From: Symbiodinium kawagutii
Lineage: Eukaryota; Sar; Dinophyceae; Suessiales; Symbiodiniaceae
Length of the DNA stretch: 64,000 nt
Direction of reading: 5' to 3'
Assembly: GCA_009767595.1 (NCBI GenBank)
Contig: VSDK01020374.1
Span: 114,969 to 178,968, forward strand
Of the stretch, positions 14,701 to 29,700 are shown one piece after another. Position numbers and translations under genes: made by a program. Below the pieces are notes generated by a model, which saw only the letters and a program-made list of their open reading frames with translations, made no database searches and was not told the origin of the DNA. How positions within the stretch are numbered: position 1 is the first letter of the stretch; every line of letters begins with the position of its first letter.

Positions 14701-17700
14701 GCAACGCTACAATATCGGAATGTGACAGACAGCCAGGCGTCCTTCAATTTTTTGATACTGAGTGCTTTCTTGTTTGAGTTCTTGCTTCTTCATACCAATT
14801 ATGGCATGCGATCGATTTACCCAACCCTTTTCACAAGGATAAGAAATATGTGAGCATTCTGAATGCAGATCCTATTTTGGAGGCACGGCCTGACCAATAT
14901 CACAACATGTCACTTCATTGTCACTATGCATTTCTTTATTTGGGAAATTCTGAAGATAATGCTGTGATATGCTGTGTATGTGGTCCCAAGTCAAGGCAGT
15001 GGACGAATTCTGCCAATCCAATTCTTTGTAAGAGCTTCCAACCCGAAGCAAGACCTTTGAAGCGAAGTGGGAGTTGCAGTTTGCAAACTTTCAGCCTTTC
15101 TTCAATCGATCAGAGGGTACACCTTGGTGAAGATGGTTTTCTTGGCAAAGATCCGAAAGATCATGGGTTCCTTCCGACATCTTTCGACCTACATCGCGGT
15201 GATTGACCTGGCTGCTATGTGACGGGAGCTCCCAGAAGTGCCTGGGAGCAAGCTCAGTGCGAACTTGATGGCCTTCGTGGGCTGCCATGATGCTATGACA
15301 GTCCCAAGCGGCGACAACGGCATTTGCCTCACAAAGAAGGAAGATTCGAAAAGACGATCTCCAGATTCAAAGGTCTTCCAGTCCGTCTCATATCCTTGTT
15401 GTTCCCGAGTATTGTCCGTCAAAGACTTCGAAGATCAGAAAAAGTCTCCCTGAAAAGTGCAGGCTTTGCACTCGCAAGTTGTGTCGCACAATTGGGAACG
15501 AAACAAAATTGTGCACAGAGATTGTGGTTGCAGCAGCTGATTTTATAGTATTTTGGCGGCCCTAGATTGATAAGAATGGAAGGTGACACTCAGGAAAGAT
15601 AATCAAGGGTAGTCGGATAGTCGTATCGTGAGACATAAGTCCAAAACATAGGGCCTCAGAATACAAACTCCAAGCATCTCAAAGCGTTTCGATTCAATCC
15701 AGGAGGCATGTTTCTACATGTTTCTCCTTTCATTTTTGCAGACTCCCTTCATCACCCATCGAGGGAGAACACAGAGCCATGCTGCTGCCGATCATTAAGG
15801 CTGCACCATCAATTGGTTTCGAGAATGGCCTGCGGAAGCTTTGTATTCCGTGGCCAAACAGCAGCTTACCATGAACTCAGCGCAGGCCTCAAATCCTTGG
15901 ACTGTGAAGTGCTTCAAGTAGAATGGATCATCCAGGATAAGTCGAACAGGTTGCAGCATGAGATGATGAGAGATGGCTGATGAGGGCTGAGGGTCGAATC
16001 TTTCACCTGGCACGAGGTCCAACTGAACCACTTCGAGGGCTCCTTGAAGCTGTTCCAAGTCGTAACCTCAAAGGGGGCACTGCAGATCTCTTTGCTGCAG
16101 ACCTTCTATGATCAAAGGTCGGTCTTCTCAGGTGATGCACATGAGTGTGGAACAAGCTTCGCGGCAGTTCCTGGAAAAGAACAAGCCACGGCCTAACACT
16201 TTGCATATCGTTGCATCAGTCATCATCAGTCTTTGCTGCTTCTGGTTGACTTCTGACGTCATCAAGGGACCCCCAATGCGTTTGTGCAGTTTGCTTTACC
16301 CAGGCGTCACGTTTACATCACTCCGACGTCGTACTTGGAGCTGCTGTCGAGTTTCGTATCGGTGCTGGCCATGAAGCGGAAGCAGGCGATGCAAAACAAA
16401 ACACGGAAGACATATAAAGACATGGATTTGATATATTATATAACATGCACTTAAAGACATGGATTACAGGAACCCTGCAATCGATAACTTTTCCAGGCAC
16501 AAAACAGTGAAACCTTGAAAGTTATGAAACTCTTGAGCAGGTCATGATATGTTGATTTATGCTGATATATGTTGTTCTAATGTTTGAAGCACCAGAAAGA
16601 CGGACTTATCCTCGAGGTGGGTACGCAGCAGAAGCGCTACAAGGCTCAGAGATGTTGAGAGAAGTTGGCACGTCAAGAGAGGTCTCTCCACTGGCTGCAG
16701 GCCTTTCTCTGAATGTAAACAGCCACCTGTGGCTTTGTTTCAGGTAGGCTTGGAGAAGATTGGTGATGCCGAAAAGCAGGCCTGCAAATAGATCTGTTAT
16801 GATCACTAGTGAACACTTGTTATCAATTCAAAGTAGACACATCAATTGAACACATTGAGAATCAATTGAACACACCACCTGAAAATCCATTGAACATTTC
16901 GATTGAACACTTCAAGAGGTCAGCGGGCTGCAGCAGATGCTCGTTGAGTGAACCTGACACGTCCTTGACGCAGCTCCTTGCACTTCTGCAGATCTCTCGT
17001 CATCTCTCGTCCAAACACGCCGTCTTCGCGTTAGGAAAAAGCCCGTGTTGGAAAAGACTCAGAAGGAAGTCGTGGAGATGATGAAGGTGAGATACGTCGT
17101 GGAGATCCTCCGTTTCGGAAAGACAACTCGAGAGTAAGAGTTGCCTTCCTTCGCATTCCAACATCTTCCAACTCAGCTGTTTTGTTCAGCTCCTTAAGGA
17201 TTTCCTTCCTCCAAGAAGTTCTTTCCGAAGTTTGTATCTTTGTGGCAGGTCATCGAAGTTGACAAGGCCGCGGCCCAGGAGGTTTCGACACGAGTAGCCA
17301 AAGAAGAGGCGGAGGTGCCGTTTGGAGGTCCAGTCTTTTGCTGCGAGCTAAAAAAGGACGCAAGGAACACGAAGTTCTTGTGAGGTTCTGTCAATTTGCA
17401 AAAAGAGTTCAGTCTTGCAAGGGTTGAATTTGCCTCGGAAAGGTTTAGGCGAACAGCGTGAGAACTCTGAAATTGGTCATGGCAATTTGTGAGGCGAAAG
17501 AAAAAGCAGAAGGAACACAAGCCATCAAGGCCTAAGCGCAGAGATCACTGGGAAGTGAAGATATTTTCACGGCTTGGCTAGACCAGTAGAATCGGCTTCA
17601 GCCATTTGTTACTCATGGAGTTGGAAAGATCAGCAAGTTGTGATGATTTTCTGCATGGGTTTGATCTTTTTCTGCAGGATGATGCTCAAAGAGATCTGGA

Positions 17701-20700
17701 TGAAGCCTTGCCGGCATTGGATGCAGCGGTTCGATGCCCAGGAACTCTCCAACTGCTCCAGTTTCTCCCAGGGCAAGGGGTAGCGTAGGGCGGGTAACTG
17801 CGTACAGTAGCATGTCCAGCTTCCAGCTTCAAGGTGGCGTGCTTGAGAAAGCTGAAAGCCTCGCACATCCAGGAGGTGGCAAAGCTGAACCCACGTTGTG
17901 CTAATGCCATGCAACTCCCATGCTGCATGAGGAGTCTATTAGATCTATCAGATCTATCAGATAGACTATCTTTTGTTCTTTTGATTCTCTTTCAGCACTT
18001 CCGTTTGGCACAGATGCAAATTGAAAGAGATTGAAAGAAGTTGAAATCTGAAGTGCACTTTGTTCAATGAAAATGCTTCCCGTGAACAGGTGAAAGTACT
18101 TCCAAATCCTCCAGGGGGCGTCCGCTTGGCCTGTGAAGCCATTTGCGTAATGTCCTTCCCTCAGTCGCCACGAAGTCCTTCCCTGTCCTCCCTTGGCATC
18201 TGTGCTTCTCAGGTTCCAACTGAAGCCAGTGCGGTCCTTAAGCACCCCAGAATTCCGATCATCCAATTACCCCAGGTACTGCAACAATCTCCTAACAGAT
18301 TTTCTGGAGCTATATAAATCAATCTTCTTTGAAAATTGGGACCTAAATTGATAGACTTTAAAAGTCTTTAAATAGATCCATGCAAATACATGAATGGTGG
18401 CAACTTCACAAGCCTGCACCTTTGGACTCCATGCGACTCACCTAGGTCAAGAAAAATGATCCCAACACACCAGGCAAAAAGATTGATGACTATTGGGAGA
18501 CGAGCCAAAAGGACAGCCGCTGGAGTTTGTCAAGTGATTCTTGTTTGAGCTGTGAACCACTGAAAACAGTGGAGAATTTCAGGCATTTTGAGAGTCTTTG
18601 CCTTCAGGAGATTTTGTCGGATCCCAAAGCACTCTTGGATCGTTTGACCAACTTCGACAAGGACAACATTCCCGACAGAGTCATTCAGGCCAAAAGGGGT
18701 GCAGAAAAACGACAATGAAAAGAAATGCACGTACCTTCGCAACACTCAAATGGCAACGGCACTCGTACTTGGTTGCTGCAATGTGGAGAGGCTATCACAC
18801 CCTATATGGAAAGAGAAGACTTTGATCCTGCTGCTATCAAGAAGGCACAAGTTTGTGAATCTTCTTGACTGAATGAACATGTGCAGTGCTTCTGCATGCT
18901 CTTGCAAGAGTGAATGAGGATTTACACATGTGCGTTGTGCTATGCCAGCGTATGTCTTTCTCGAGGCTTCTATCGCCTGTGAAGCTCTTTGCTTGTGGGT
19001 GGGCGCCATGTACAAGTACCACTTTGTAGCCAAGGCACAGTGTGAATTCTTGATTCAACAAACACTTCATTGTTTCTTCATTCTTAAACTTACATTTACA
19101 TACATTTACAGTTACATATTCTATTCATATTCTATTCTATTCATGTTATATATTCATATTCTTATCATATTCTTATCATATTCTTCCACTTTTTTTCTGC
19201 CGCAAAAACGGCTCCTTCCAGGCCGTGGAGCCCAAACGGCAGCTCCTCAAAGAGGCTTCGGTGTCCTTAGAACTGTGGACCCACTGTGGACGTCCCCGCT
19301 GTGAACGTCCAAACATGTTTTCTCTAATGAATAAGTAGAAACATCATGTTTGATCGAATGAAGTAGAAACACTTATGTTTTCTCTAATGAACAAGTAGAA
19401 ACACTCCGGATCACGTTTTTTGAGGATGGATTAAGCCACTTTGGATCAAGTCGTAATAGCCACTTTGAGCATTGCCACAGCGGTTGCGGAGATCTGAACA
19501 TACCACTACTTTCGGATTTACATGGATTTATTCTAGGGTTTTTTAGGATGATACAGTAGATTCCTTCAGCCAATTTGCAACCGACTCAAGACCTTCAAGG
19601 ACTTGCCAGACTGTAGTGCAAGTCGAGTCACGAGATGTCACGAGATGTCACGAGTGACAGGCTGAAGCTGACTTGGAGCAGTGCATGGCGAAGCTTGAGG
19701 CACAGAACAGCACAGAACACAGGCATCAGGCAGCTCAGGAAACTAGCACTGAGACATTTTAAGCTAACATGAGCTAATCACACTGAGACAGCTGATGCGG
19801 AATGTTATGCAAAGTTCACCAGGCCGCTCAAGCAGCCCTTCGTGAAGTGCATGCAAAGATCGAGAAGCTAGAAGGGGCACCTTGTCAGACTAGTACATGG
19901 ATGAAATCGTTTGAGGACGTGGTAAACAGTTGGACCACAGCAGAGCACGTTTCAAGCCACGTGCAGATTTGTGTTCAAGGCATTTCTCATATCATGGTGA
20001 TTTTTCGAATTGATTCAATCACAAGCCATGGCAAATACAGCTGGTTGATGCTGGTAGCGACTTCAAGCCTCTGGGATCTAACAAGATTGTCGGAAATTCT
20101 TGGACATAGAATGACGCAGATTGACGCTGTCATTTTCATTGCAACTGAGGACTACAACCAGGCTATCGTTGGAAGCCAAGCATTCCAACTGTGGCGAGGC
20201 ATCTCCTGAGGTTGTGGCCTGTGACTTCAATTTGACACAAGCTAAGCGCGCAAGAAAAGCGCACTGAGGCAAAGCAAGACTCGTTGCAGCAGGATATGGC
20301 AACTTGTGAGATCAAGCTCGAGCGGGCGTCGCTTAGCAAGGAATCAGATCAAGGGAGGACCTGATTTTGATTCGATTGTGCCAGCGCTTAGGACACCTGA
20401 AATAGCTGACTTCTTGAGCTGTAGATTTCCGAAGATTTCTCGTCACATCGATCACGTGGTTCAGCGTGGTTCATGGTGGTTCCGAAATTGCCAAATGAGT
20501 CACCTGGGTTTAAACTTGGCAGCGAGGCACAAGTTGATCGGTGGCCTTGGAGGCGAAAAGGTGCGGTTGGCGCAGCGACACACGAAGTGAAGTACTGATT
20601 AAGTAGTGAAAGAATCCAATGAATCCAAAGTGATTTCAGATGTTTCATGCAGTTTACCCATGTCTCCGATTCAATCGCCCCCAATCATACCCACTTGCAT

Positions 20701-23700
20701 GTCAAGCCGCTGCATGTCACCCCCAAAGCATTCCGAAGCATGAACCGCGGAATGCTGTGTCAGGCCCGCTGGGCTGAGAATGTTTGTGGGCTCAGGGATG
20801 TCTGTGGGAAGAGGGAGATACACACAGAGAGATGGAACTCAGTTCTACACGTGCTTATAGAAGTACTTAGAAGTACTTAGATTTCTACATCTTGAATTTA
20901 CAAGCATTTTAAGCTTCATCATTTGATTTGCGTAGAAATGCTTTATTTTTGTTCCGGTCCACTTCAGTGGCTGTTAAGGTCATCAAGCTCACAGAACAGC
21001 TCGAGCTGCTGTGAAATTCTGAGAAGCATTTGGAGAATGTAGAATTTCAAACGTAGAAGCCTTTTGAATGAGTTAATTTGGATGTAGAAGTGCTGAACTT
21101 GATTGCATAGTGCTGCATTTGTTTGCTGTGCCTTGAGGCCTGGTGATTGCATCGTTGCTGCTGGAATGGTTTCGTATGCTGGTCCATTCACGCCAGAGCC
21201 TGAGAGAGGAACATGAGGGATCCAGAGAGGGATCCAGAGATCAAGAGGGCTGCCCAGCCTTCCTTTGAGGTCAGAGTATCGCATGAACTTTGAACACGAG
21301 TGGCTGAAAGAGCTGGACAAAGAATCTATTGCACACAATGAGGACTGGAGTATACTGGAGTAGTGCTGACAGAAGCAAAGTTCTGAGATGTTCTGTGTGC
21401 AAAGAAGAACGAGGAAAGTTCTATCAAAATCCGATCATTGCGGTTTGTACTCCGTGCCCTCACCATCCCTCACCTAAATATGCCTTATAAAGTGCCTTAT
21501 AAGGTGCCTTATAAGGTGCCTTATATGCCTTTCTTTTCAACAGGAGTGCAACATGCGGAGCGTCCTTGGAGAGCCGGTGAAGATCCAGCAGTGCGCCATC
21601 AAGTGCTGAGGATTTTCACATTTCAACGGCGTTCCAACATCGTCACATCGTCATGTCGCCATGTCAATGTGAAGGTTTCAGCATGTTTCAGGGTCAGAGT
21701 ACTGCAGGTGGGTGGTCTATTCCTTGCCGAACGATTCTCTCTCCATTGAGCCCGACTCCTACCTTGTTGTACATAGAGATCTTCTGAACCTAAGTAAGTT
21801 TGAGTTTCAGAAGATGAGTTGAACTTGACGCCACAGTGACCGCGATTCTCGATGTGGAAAATCCAGGAATGCGATCATCATCGACCGATCGCGACGATGG
21901 CCGCTGATGATCGATCCACAGCGTCAGGCCGAAAAGTCTGCTGGAATCCTTCGCCATGAGATGCTGTGAGGATGAGGATGATCTCAAACAAAACTTCAAC
22001 GGCTCAGGCAAATAAGTATATCAAGAACATGGGCAAAGACATTGAAACTGGTTTTGATGTGCAAGCCTCAGGTCACAAAAAGGAGGTACCATTTGAGGTA
22101 CAGATTCCACAAATGCTACAGGAACATAGTAACATTTCGGCCTCGCAAAACGAGGTGTGCAAAATGAGCGAAACCAATTTCCTTCGCACCTTGGAGCTCG
22201 GCATCCAGTTTGGAAAGTGGATTTTGCCTCGGCCTTATGCGAAGGCCAATGGTTGGGCAAACACAAACTGTTTCTGCATTTAGCTTAGGTGTTTTCTTCT
22301 TTTAGATGAGAACACAACTTGAAGTAAGGAAGAAATAGTAAATGAATTTTGTGGTTGAGAGCAATTTGAAAAAGGATCACTGAACAGTGCTGAGGCTGGA
22401 AAACATTGGTTTGAACTTGGATCCAGCGCTGGAGCCCATTCTACAGCAGCAGAAGGCAGACCGGACCAAAGATGATAACAGGGCCTTGTGAAAATGACAA
22501 AATTTCTTAACATGTTTTAAACATGTTTTCTGAACATGTTTTAAACATGTTGGTGTCAACATGTTGTTTAAATCTCTAAGCATTTTTCAGTTGATCAGTT
22601 GCAATCTGAAGATGCAGCTGCAAGGTGCGAGATGGCTCCGGCTTCACCATCAAGCTTGGCGACAAGTCCTGTCCCCAAGTTCGGCACAGTCGCAGTCCTT
22701 CAGTTCTCGTGCCCTTGGCGTGTCCAGTCATGCTTTCAAGTAGTTAGGTCCATCAATTATGCCGACACCTTCAAGTTCTACCTCACAACCACACTGCAGA
22801 GATCTGAGAATGTCGGAGCCAAGCACAGTAAATGAGCTGTAGTAATTTGTATTTTATTTGTTTTTCATGTTTTGGGCACGTTGAAGGCCGAATCCGCACT
22901 ATTCGCCAGAAACATCGGTCAAGGCCTTTTGCAGCAAAAAATTGACAGTGTCATTTCTGTGAAGTCATCCAGAGTGAAGAATCTGGCAAATCTCGACATG
23001 TATTCGCGACTTGAGTACGGTATATTGGGTCATGGTTCCAAGAGAGCACCAGCACGCTGCGGAAGGTGACCTTGCTGAACTTCGCGATTACCCCCACTGG
23101 TTTGGAGGAGAAACAGTTTCAATCAGTTCCAATGGTTCTTGTGATCTGGGACATCGATTTGTCAGAAGGATCTCGCAGTGAGCTCCTCCAAATTCCTCCA
23201 AACTCCTCCACACAGCTAGGATCAGATGCTGGGAATCGTTGTGGCGAAAGAAAGACCTGATCTTGAAGAGCAGAAGAGCCAACTGGTGCCCATCAGAAAT
23301 TGACAGTCACTGATCTTACATGTTCGTAAACGATTCTGTGCCTAGCTGTTGTTTTGCAGGTGAAAGACAACGCCAAAATGAACAAACAGCTGAAAGAGAT
23401 TGAGGACCTTTGCACTTCTTTTGGACAGAAAGAGCTTAAAAGAAGTTTTCTTTTACTCTAGAAACAATTTGGAAGAAACTATTTTCTCTTTATTTCTTTG
23501 ATTGAAATGATTTGAAGTTATGATTTGACAAAGTTTAAGGAATTCAAAGGTTTCAGATTTGACCTGTAGCTGTGATTGGGTTGCCCAGAAAACACGCCGG
23601 CACTGGCGAACCCAACAAGCGGATACATCTCTCGATGGCTCTGACCCTCCCAGGATGAAATCCTTCATCTACTTTCCGCAAGTGAAGGGGACGTGTTGGA

Positions 23701-26700
23701 GGATGATACTTTGGCCACTTGACCACACTTGACAAATTCCTGTCGCACGTTACACACCGTCCTCTTCAACAATCCCGAGGTTGACAAAGTGACTGCCTCC
23801 AAGCAAGTCTCATTGGAGATTGGTGAGAAGCAGGAGGTGCAATTGAGAATCGCTTGTATTGCTAACTCTAAACCTACTCTTGACTCCAAGTGCACCAATA
23901 CAAGCAGGGCCAACACCTCGCCTATGACAAATGATCTCCTTGATTTCGCCCATGAGAAGATCGAGAAGTCATCATTGCTCTGAGGGGCAATTGGCTCTGC
24001 CAGGACGTAGTGTGTCGAAATTGTGTCAGGGTTTTGGCCACAACACTCCACCAACGTAGGTCGCTAAAGTGACGGAAGTGGATATTGACAATGCACGCGA
24101 GCCGACTCCTCAGATGCCTACTGCAGTTGGAGAAACAGCAATGGCATAAGTTGTGGAAGAAGCAGCAAACAAACGGAATGCTCAACATATTTGCGAAATC
24201 ACAATATTGCAAAAACGTCAATAAGTGATCAGGATCCTTTGGGCATTTCAGTGGAAATTTTTTGGCTTTTGTGGAATTTGGAATGTTTGAATGATTGGAA
24301 TGTTGGCATTTTTGTGCATTCATGCTGGTGTTGCCTGCACTTGGGCCCTAAATGCGCCTAAGACATCCTCAAGGTCCTCAAGGTTCAAGGATCGATATCT
24401 GGATTTCTTTGTGGGAAAAGCTCTTGGAACGGGGGACAAAGCTGAAACCGCATGCTCTGACGAGGTCATACCGTCCCGTGGCCTATCGGACGGCGGTGTT
24501 GTTCTTTGGCATCGTGGCTCGTTGGCACTGCAGCATGGTACGTCGTCAGGTCATGTGTCAGCCTCTCCACCAAGGTCGAACTGGCGAACATCGATCCGAT
24601 GTATCAGTACAGCTTGCAGTGGTTCCTTGGCACAACATGATTTCTGCAGTTTGTCAAATTTTCTGCATGTTTGTCTGAGTTGGTTGCTTGACCCGATGTG
24701 CACGCAGGTTCCAGCAACTTTTCCAGCTTGCCGTGGATCAGTCACCGAAATCCGATGTGTTGGAGGACGGCCGGTGTGCCAAAACTACGGAGACAATGTA
24801 CAGATTGGATAACCAAGTACTGTCCAGATGAGAGAGCGCATCAAATTCAGACGTGATCAGACAAGATCCATCAAGATCCTAGTTTTCCGTTGCCCCCAAT
24901 TCGAGGGGTCACGACTCACCTTTGCTTTGCACAAGTCAGGAACGCTTGGGCATCCTTCAAGTCCGGTGACCAATTGCATATTGAGAATTGCTATAAAGTT
25001 CCCATTGAGCATCTCCCAAGATGGCTCAGCATGGCATCCAGCGACCACAGATGGTCCCCATAGCTCAGATAGCTCAACAAAGCAGCTGGACTTGACAAAA
25101 GGTGCTAAGCATTGGCAAGCGCCGCGCATTTTGAGTGCGCGTTTGACCGAGGACTTTTTCACAGAATCTCTGTACCAGAACATTTGTTGGGACCTTACTT
25201 GCCACTCCATGCAGCAGTTGCTGACTTGAAAGGTGCCAGAAATCCTGTAAAAAGTCGGATTTCGGTTCAGGTCGTGGGCTTTTTGAGAAGGACAAGACAC
25301 TTTTCTCCTTCGCCCTTTGCATCCGGATTATGAAAGGCGTATGATTTCAAGGGAAATGAATACCGATGCCTGGCTCGCCCAGATCAATTGTGTTTTTGAA
25401 GATGTTGCAGAATGTGGAGAGACGAAGAAGTTGGCATGAGAGACATGCTAAGACATGTCATGTTAGAACAATTGGTAGGTGACAATCGTGTGGACGATGC
25501 CGAGCTGCGGTACCTCCTCGTCGGTCCCACGTCGGATATGCTCGAGAAGGGGCCCATGACCGGGGATCGAATCATTCGGCGTCGCTTCAGAATGTGATGT
25601 CATGATGTCATGTGCTATAGCTGTGCTACAGCTATCCAGTATTGTCGAGGTGTTCATTTGTTTTTGATTGCACTTGCGGCGCGATTTGCAGGATTCCAGC
25701 TGGATGGGCTGGCTTCTTATGGGGCCAAGTGTCTGTTTTTTGTTAGATGCCTTTTCAAGCCTTCTGCATCCTTCTGCCATCTTCTACCATCTTCCGGGTT
25801 CCGCCTTTTGGCAGCTGAGCCACAAGGTCGGTCCACAAAGATGGAACGAGATACTCACTCTCGCTCGCCTGCCGGCATTCAGAGGCATTCCGCTCCCGTT
25901 GTGCAGGACAAATTGATTCACGCCTTTACCACGTACAGCACCTATCATCACTTTGTATTTCACAGGTTTTTGTTTTCAAACAATGTGACGCGTAGCAAGA
26001 CTTGGAAGGTCTCTCATTCTAGTTCGATCATCAAGGGAAGCTAAGTGGAGCGGATTGCAACATTCTCTGCTTCAACCTACAGGGATCTACAGGGTAAGAT
26101 GGGGTCAGAGCGAGCCTGATGTTCAATGCTTCAGAGCTGTCCAAGGGGGTTGCTTGCAGTCACAAGGCTTCGAGACAGCCATCACGTCCAACTTGGAAGC
26201 AACATCCTCAGCTCTTGAAAGACCACTGTCACACTTGGAATTCAACAGTACTACTACAGTACCACTACAGTACTACTACAGTACTACTTCTTTTCTCGTC
26301 TCATCTCATCTTTTGTCATCTCTTCTCACTTTTTGTTCAGAAGTAGCGCACATGTTCAGAAGCACAGTAGGATTTTCATGGTAGCACATGGCGCAGGATT
26401 TCAAACAAATTTACGACTCCGTCGAAGCTGAGAAGGCACCTGCGCAAGTCAGGAACTGGAAACCTGTGACTGAAACTGATACTAGTAGGGAATAATGGTG
26501 ATGATATGATGATGATATGATCATGTTATGATGATAATATGATGATGATTTGAATATATACATTCATTATTATATTGTATATTGAATAGTGCTGAATTTC
26601 TGTTATTATTTGAATTCATCTTATGAACCATATGGCAATTCATATGTAAACATGATTGTTTCTCTATGTGTTTTCTGTGTTCATGAGAAACAGTCTTGTA

Positions 26701-29700
26701 CAACCTATATACTAGTGATTTATATACATATGACATACATTATATATATAAATATTTACATACACATGACTATTTATACGTACCTATATATATATATACA
26801 GTGTACACAATTTAGTTTTTTCATGATGTGTTTCTGGTTGTTCTTGATCTGAGTTGGTGCCAGTGACCTGCCAGGAGTCGCTTCCAGATCCTTGGGAGAA
26901 GAAGTGAGGGGCTCGACCGGTCATTTCTGAAGGAGAAGCTCCCCTTTGAGAGATTTATAGAGTTACGATATGGGGAGATGGACCAAGATATGGTTTAGAT
27001 ATGGTTAGTTATATACAGTTTAGATATGTTATATGAATGTGTTATAGCGATGTAAGTTATCAAAATTATTCTTTTGATTGCATTCTTTACAATTTTGCAA
27101 TGTGATATTGACTAGAGTTCAACAATTCACAGTCATTATGAATTAGTTACATTCTCGTAAGACCTACAAGATATACCTGGCTGAAAAATGTTTGAGACCT
27201 TTACTTCAGACATGTGTAGGACATGTGTAGGACATGTGTGGCTTCGGATAAAAGATTGTAAACTCCAATCATCTTCAATCCCACGTTGAGGTTGACTCCG
27301 TTGGAGCGGCTGTGCATAGCTGTCGTGTTTGACATTTTGATTCAGGATGTGTGTTTGGGACAAGACTTTTGTTTGACGTTTTTCAAGTTTGTCAACAAAA
27401 AACATGACTCTTGTCTGATGTTTTTTGGCTTCCAGCGTCGAGTTCCTTGTGGCTCTCTGTCATGCTTTCTCAAGAAGAAGAGGTTTGGTCGGGTCAGGGC
27501 ACGTAGTTTAGCAGGTTCTTTTATTTCATGTTTCCTGCTCGCACTATGCACTACTCACTAAATAGCTGCTTAAGAGACTCAACAGATCCCTTGAAATAGA
27601 TATCGGAAAGTGCAGTAAGTGCATTGGTATTGCATTGCTGGACTATGCTGAAGTATGGCCCTTCGAGTGAAGCCATGGATGTCAGATTTCTGCGGCAGCC
27701 ATTCCGCGCTTGTCACGCTCCGCTGGCCTTGAGACCCGCGAGATACTTCGCAGAGGAAACACGGAGTGCTGCTCTGAAAGCGTGTATCGGTGGCACAGGC
27801 TGGGCCTGGTGCTTCGAAACGTGAGAAAATGTTGGATGTTTCTAACTGTGCAATGCTGAGTGGGACTGCTCGAGGATATATTTAGTACTTAAACAAATTC
27901 TTCGAAGTGGAGATATTTTCCTATGCTTTCCAGTGTGTCAGCAAAGATTCGTTTCAGCACATTTGGACCTGGCAAACGCGCAGTTGTCGCCTCTTTTTTC
28001 CGACGACGTCAACTTCACAAGGCCACATTTGAATACATTTGATGTCGACAAATCATGGCACCACATGGCACCTATGGGCTCAGTGTATCTCAGTGTGACT
28101 GAGTTCGAGTTCTGAGCGTTTTGTTGCTGTCACTTCGTACCACTTCGTACCTGACTCTCCTGACTTTCGAGGCACGAGCATTACGCTTTCCAGCGTGTGA
28201 CGAAGGCCTCTCCGCTTCTGCAGCCGGCAGTTGCTGCTTTGTAGCCCAAGATGAGAATAGCAATGAGAATAGCAATGAGATAAGAAATGAGATGAGAAAT
28301 GAGAAAGAAAAGATATTTGACAATGAAATAGATCAATGAGAATAGAGATAGAGAATATAGAGAGTAGAAAGGCGAGTGCTTTGCAAAGCGAGGCTGGCTG
28401 CAGAGTTTGCGGGAGAACGGAGTGGTGGTCGTTGAAGAAGTACTTGGAAAGGACGAGATCCAGGACATCGACTTTGTCACGCTCAGCGCTCGAACTAGCA
28501 CTACTAGGTCCAGCATCTCAGGGCGTCTCAAACACATTGGCAATGACATACATTCTTCATTCTTCAAAGTCAATTTTGTTTGTTTCGAAGATAAGTTCTT
28601 GAATGTTTGTTGAATTGCTTTAGTTTGACATGTTTCGATCCGACATCACATGATGTTTTCATCATCGAACTTCATTTCTTTCATATCACTTCATCCTAGC
28701 TCATCACTTCATTCATTGCTTCATTGCGTTCTCCAGGAGGTGAAGGACCTGGTGTGGCAATGGCTTGAAGGACTCGTGAGTGCAATTTCTAGAAGCAAAG
28801 GGCGCCTTTTGAAGATCTTAGAAATGCGAAGATCTTAGAAGCAGCTCAGAAAGCAAAGAAATAGAAGATGGTAGAAGCAATAGACCCAGAGTCTAGCAGA
28901 GTCTAGCAGATCTTAGAGTCAGATTTCCAGTGCTTCAAAAATCTTAGGAAATCAGATCAGATGAAGATTGAGGTACAGCATTTGCGTCATCCAAGTCTAC
29001 CCAGAAGACATGTCATGAAGACATCTCGCTACCCACATCTATTGGAACTATGCTTGTGGATGTCACCCCCTGGGGGTGTCCTGCCTATGGAATTGCGGGG
29101 TATCGTGTGGGATGTCCAGCCTGGGAAGAACATTGCTGCAGGATTTGGTGGTGGAGGTGCAGACCTGAGAATTATGATCCTTTGTGGATACGTCCAACTG
29201 TAAAAATGTGAAGATAATGAGACACACAAAACAATGGGAAGATAACGTGAAGATAGTGATAAATGTGGATACGTTGAAATGTATAAGATGAACATGATTG
29301 AACATGATGAACTCAAGACACACAATGTATTTGGAATGGGAGTACAGAGATCCTACTTTGACGTCGTGGCCTCGTACCAGGTCGTATTTCGAGGAAAGAT
29401 CCCACAACTTGGACCATGGAAGATGAGCGCTGGTTGCTTCGGTTGCAAAGGAAGCTGAAGAAAAACTGCACAGCTTTCGTCTTGCGAGTCATGTTGATTC
29501 ATGTTGAGTCATGTTTAACTCGGTTTTTAAAGAAATGGCATGAGTTTTCTGTCTCAATGTCAGTGGTGAGGCCAAAGGACAACCGCTCTACAGGCATTGT
29601 TTGTGTACGAGGTGCTGGTCAAACTCTCGCAGCATGGAAGGTGAGGGGACACTCAGCATCTCAGCAGCAGCCATCTGCGAACAGTCTGGTGATTGTATCA

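Noticed and set aside
24291-24812. 173-codon plus-strand open frame
   Set aside because: It overlaps the dynein exons 24465-24513, 24575-24621 and 24708 onward in a different frame; the phase-joined dynein reading explains the sequence.
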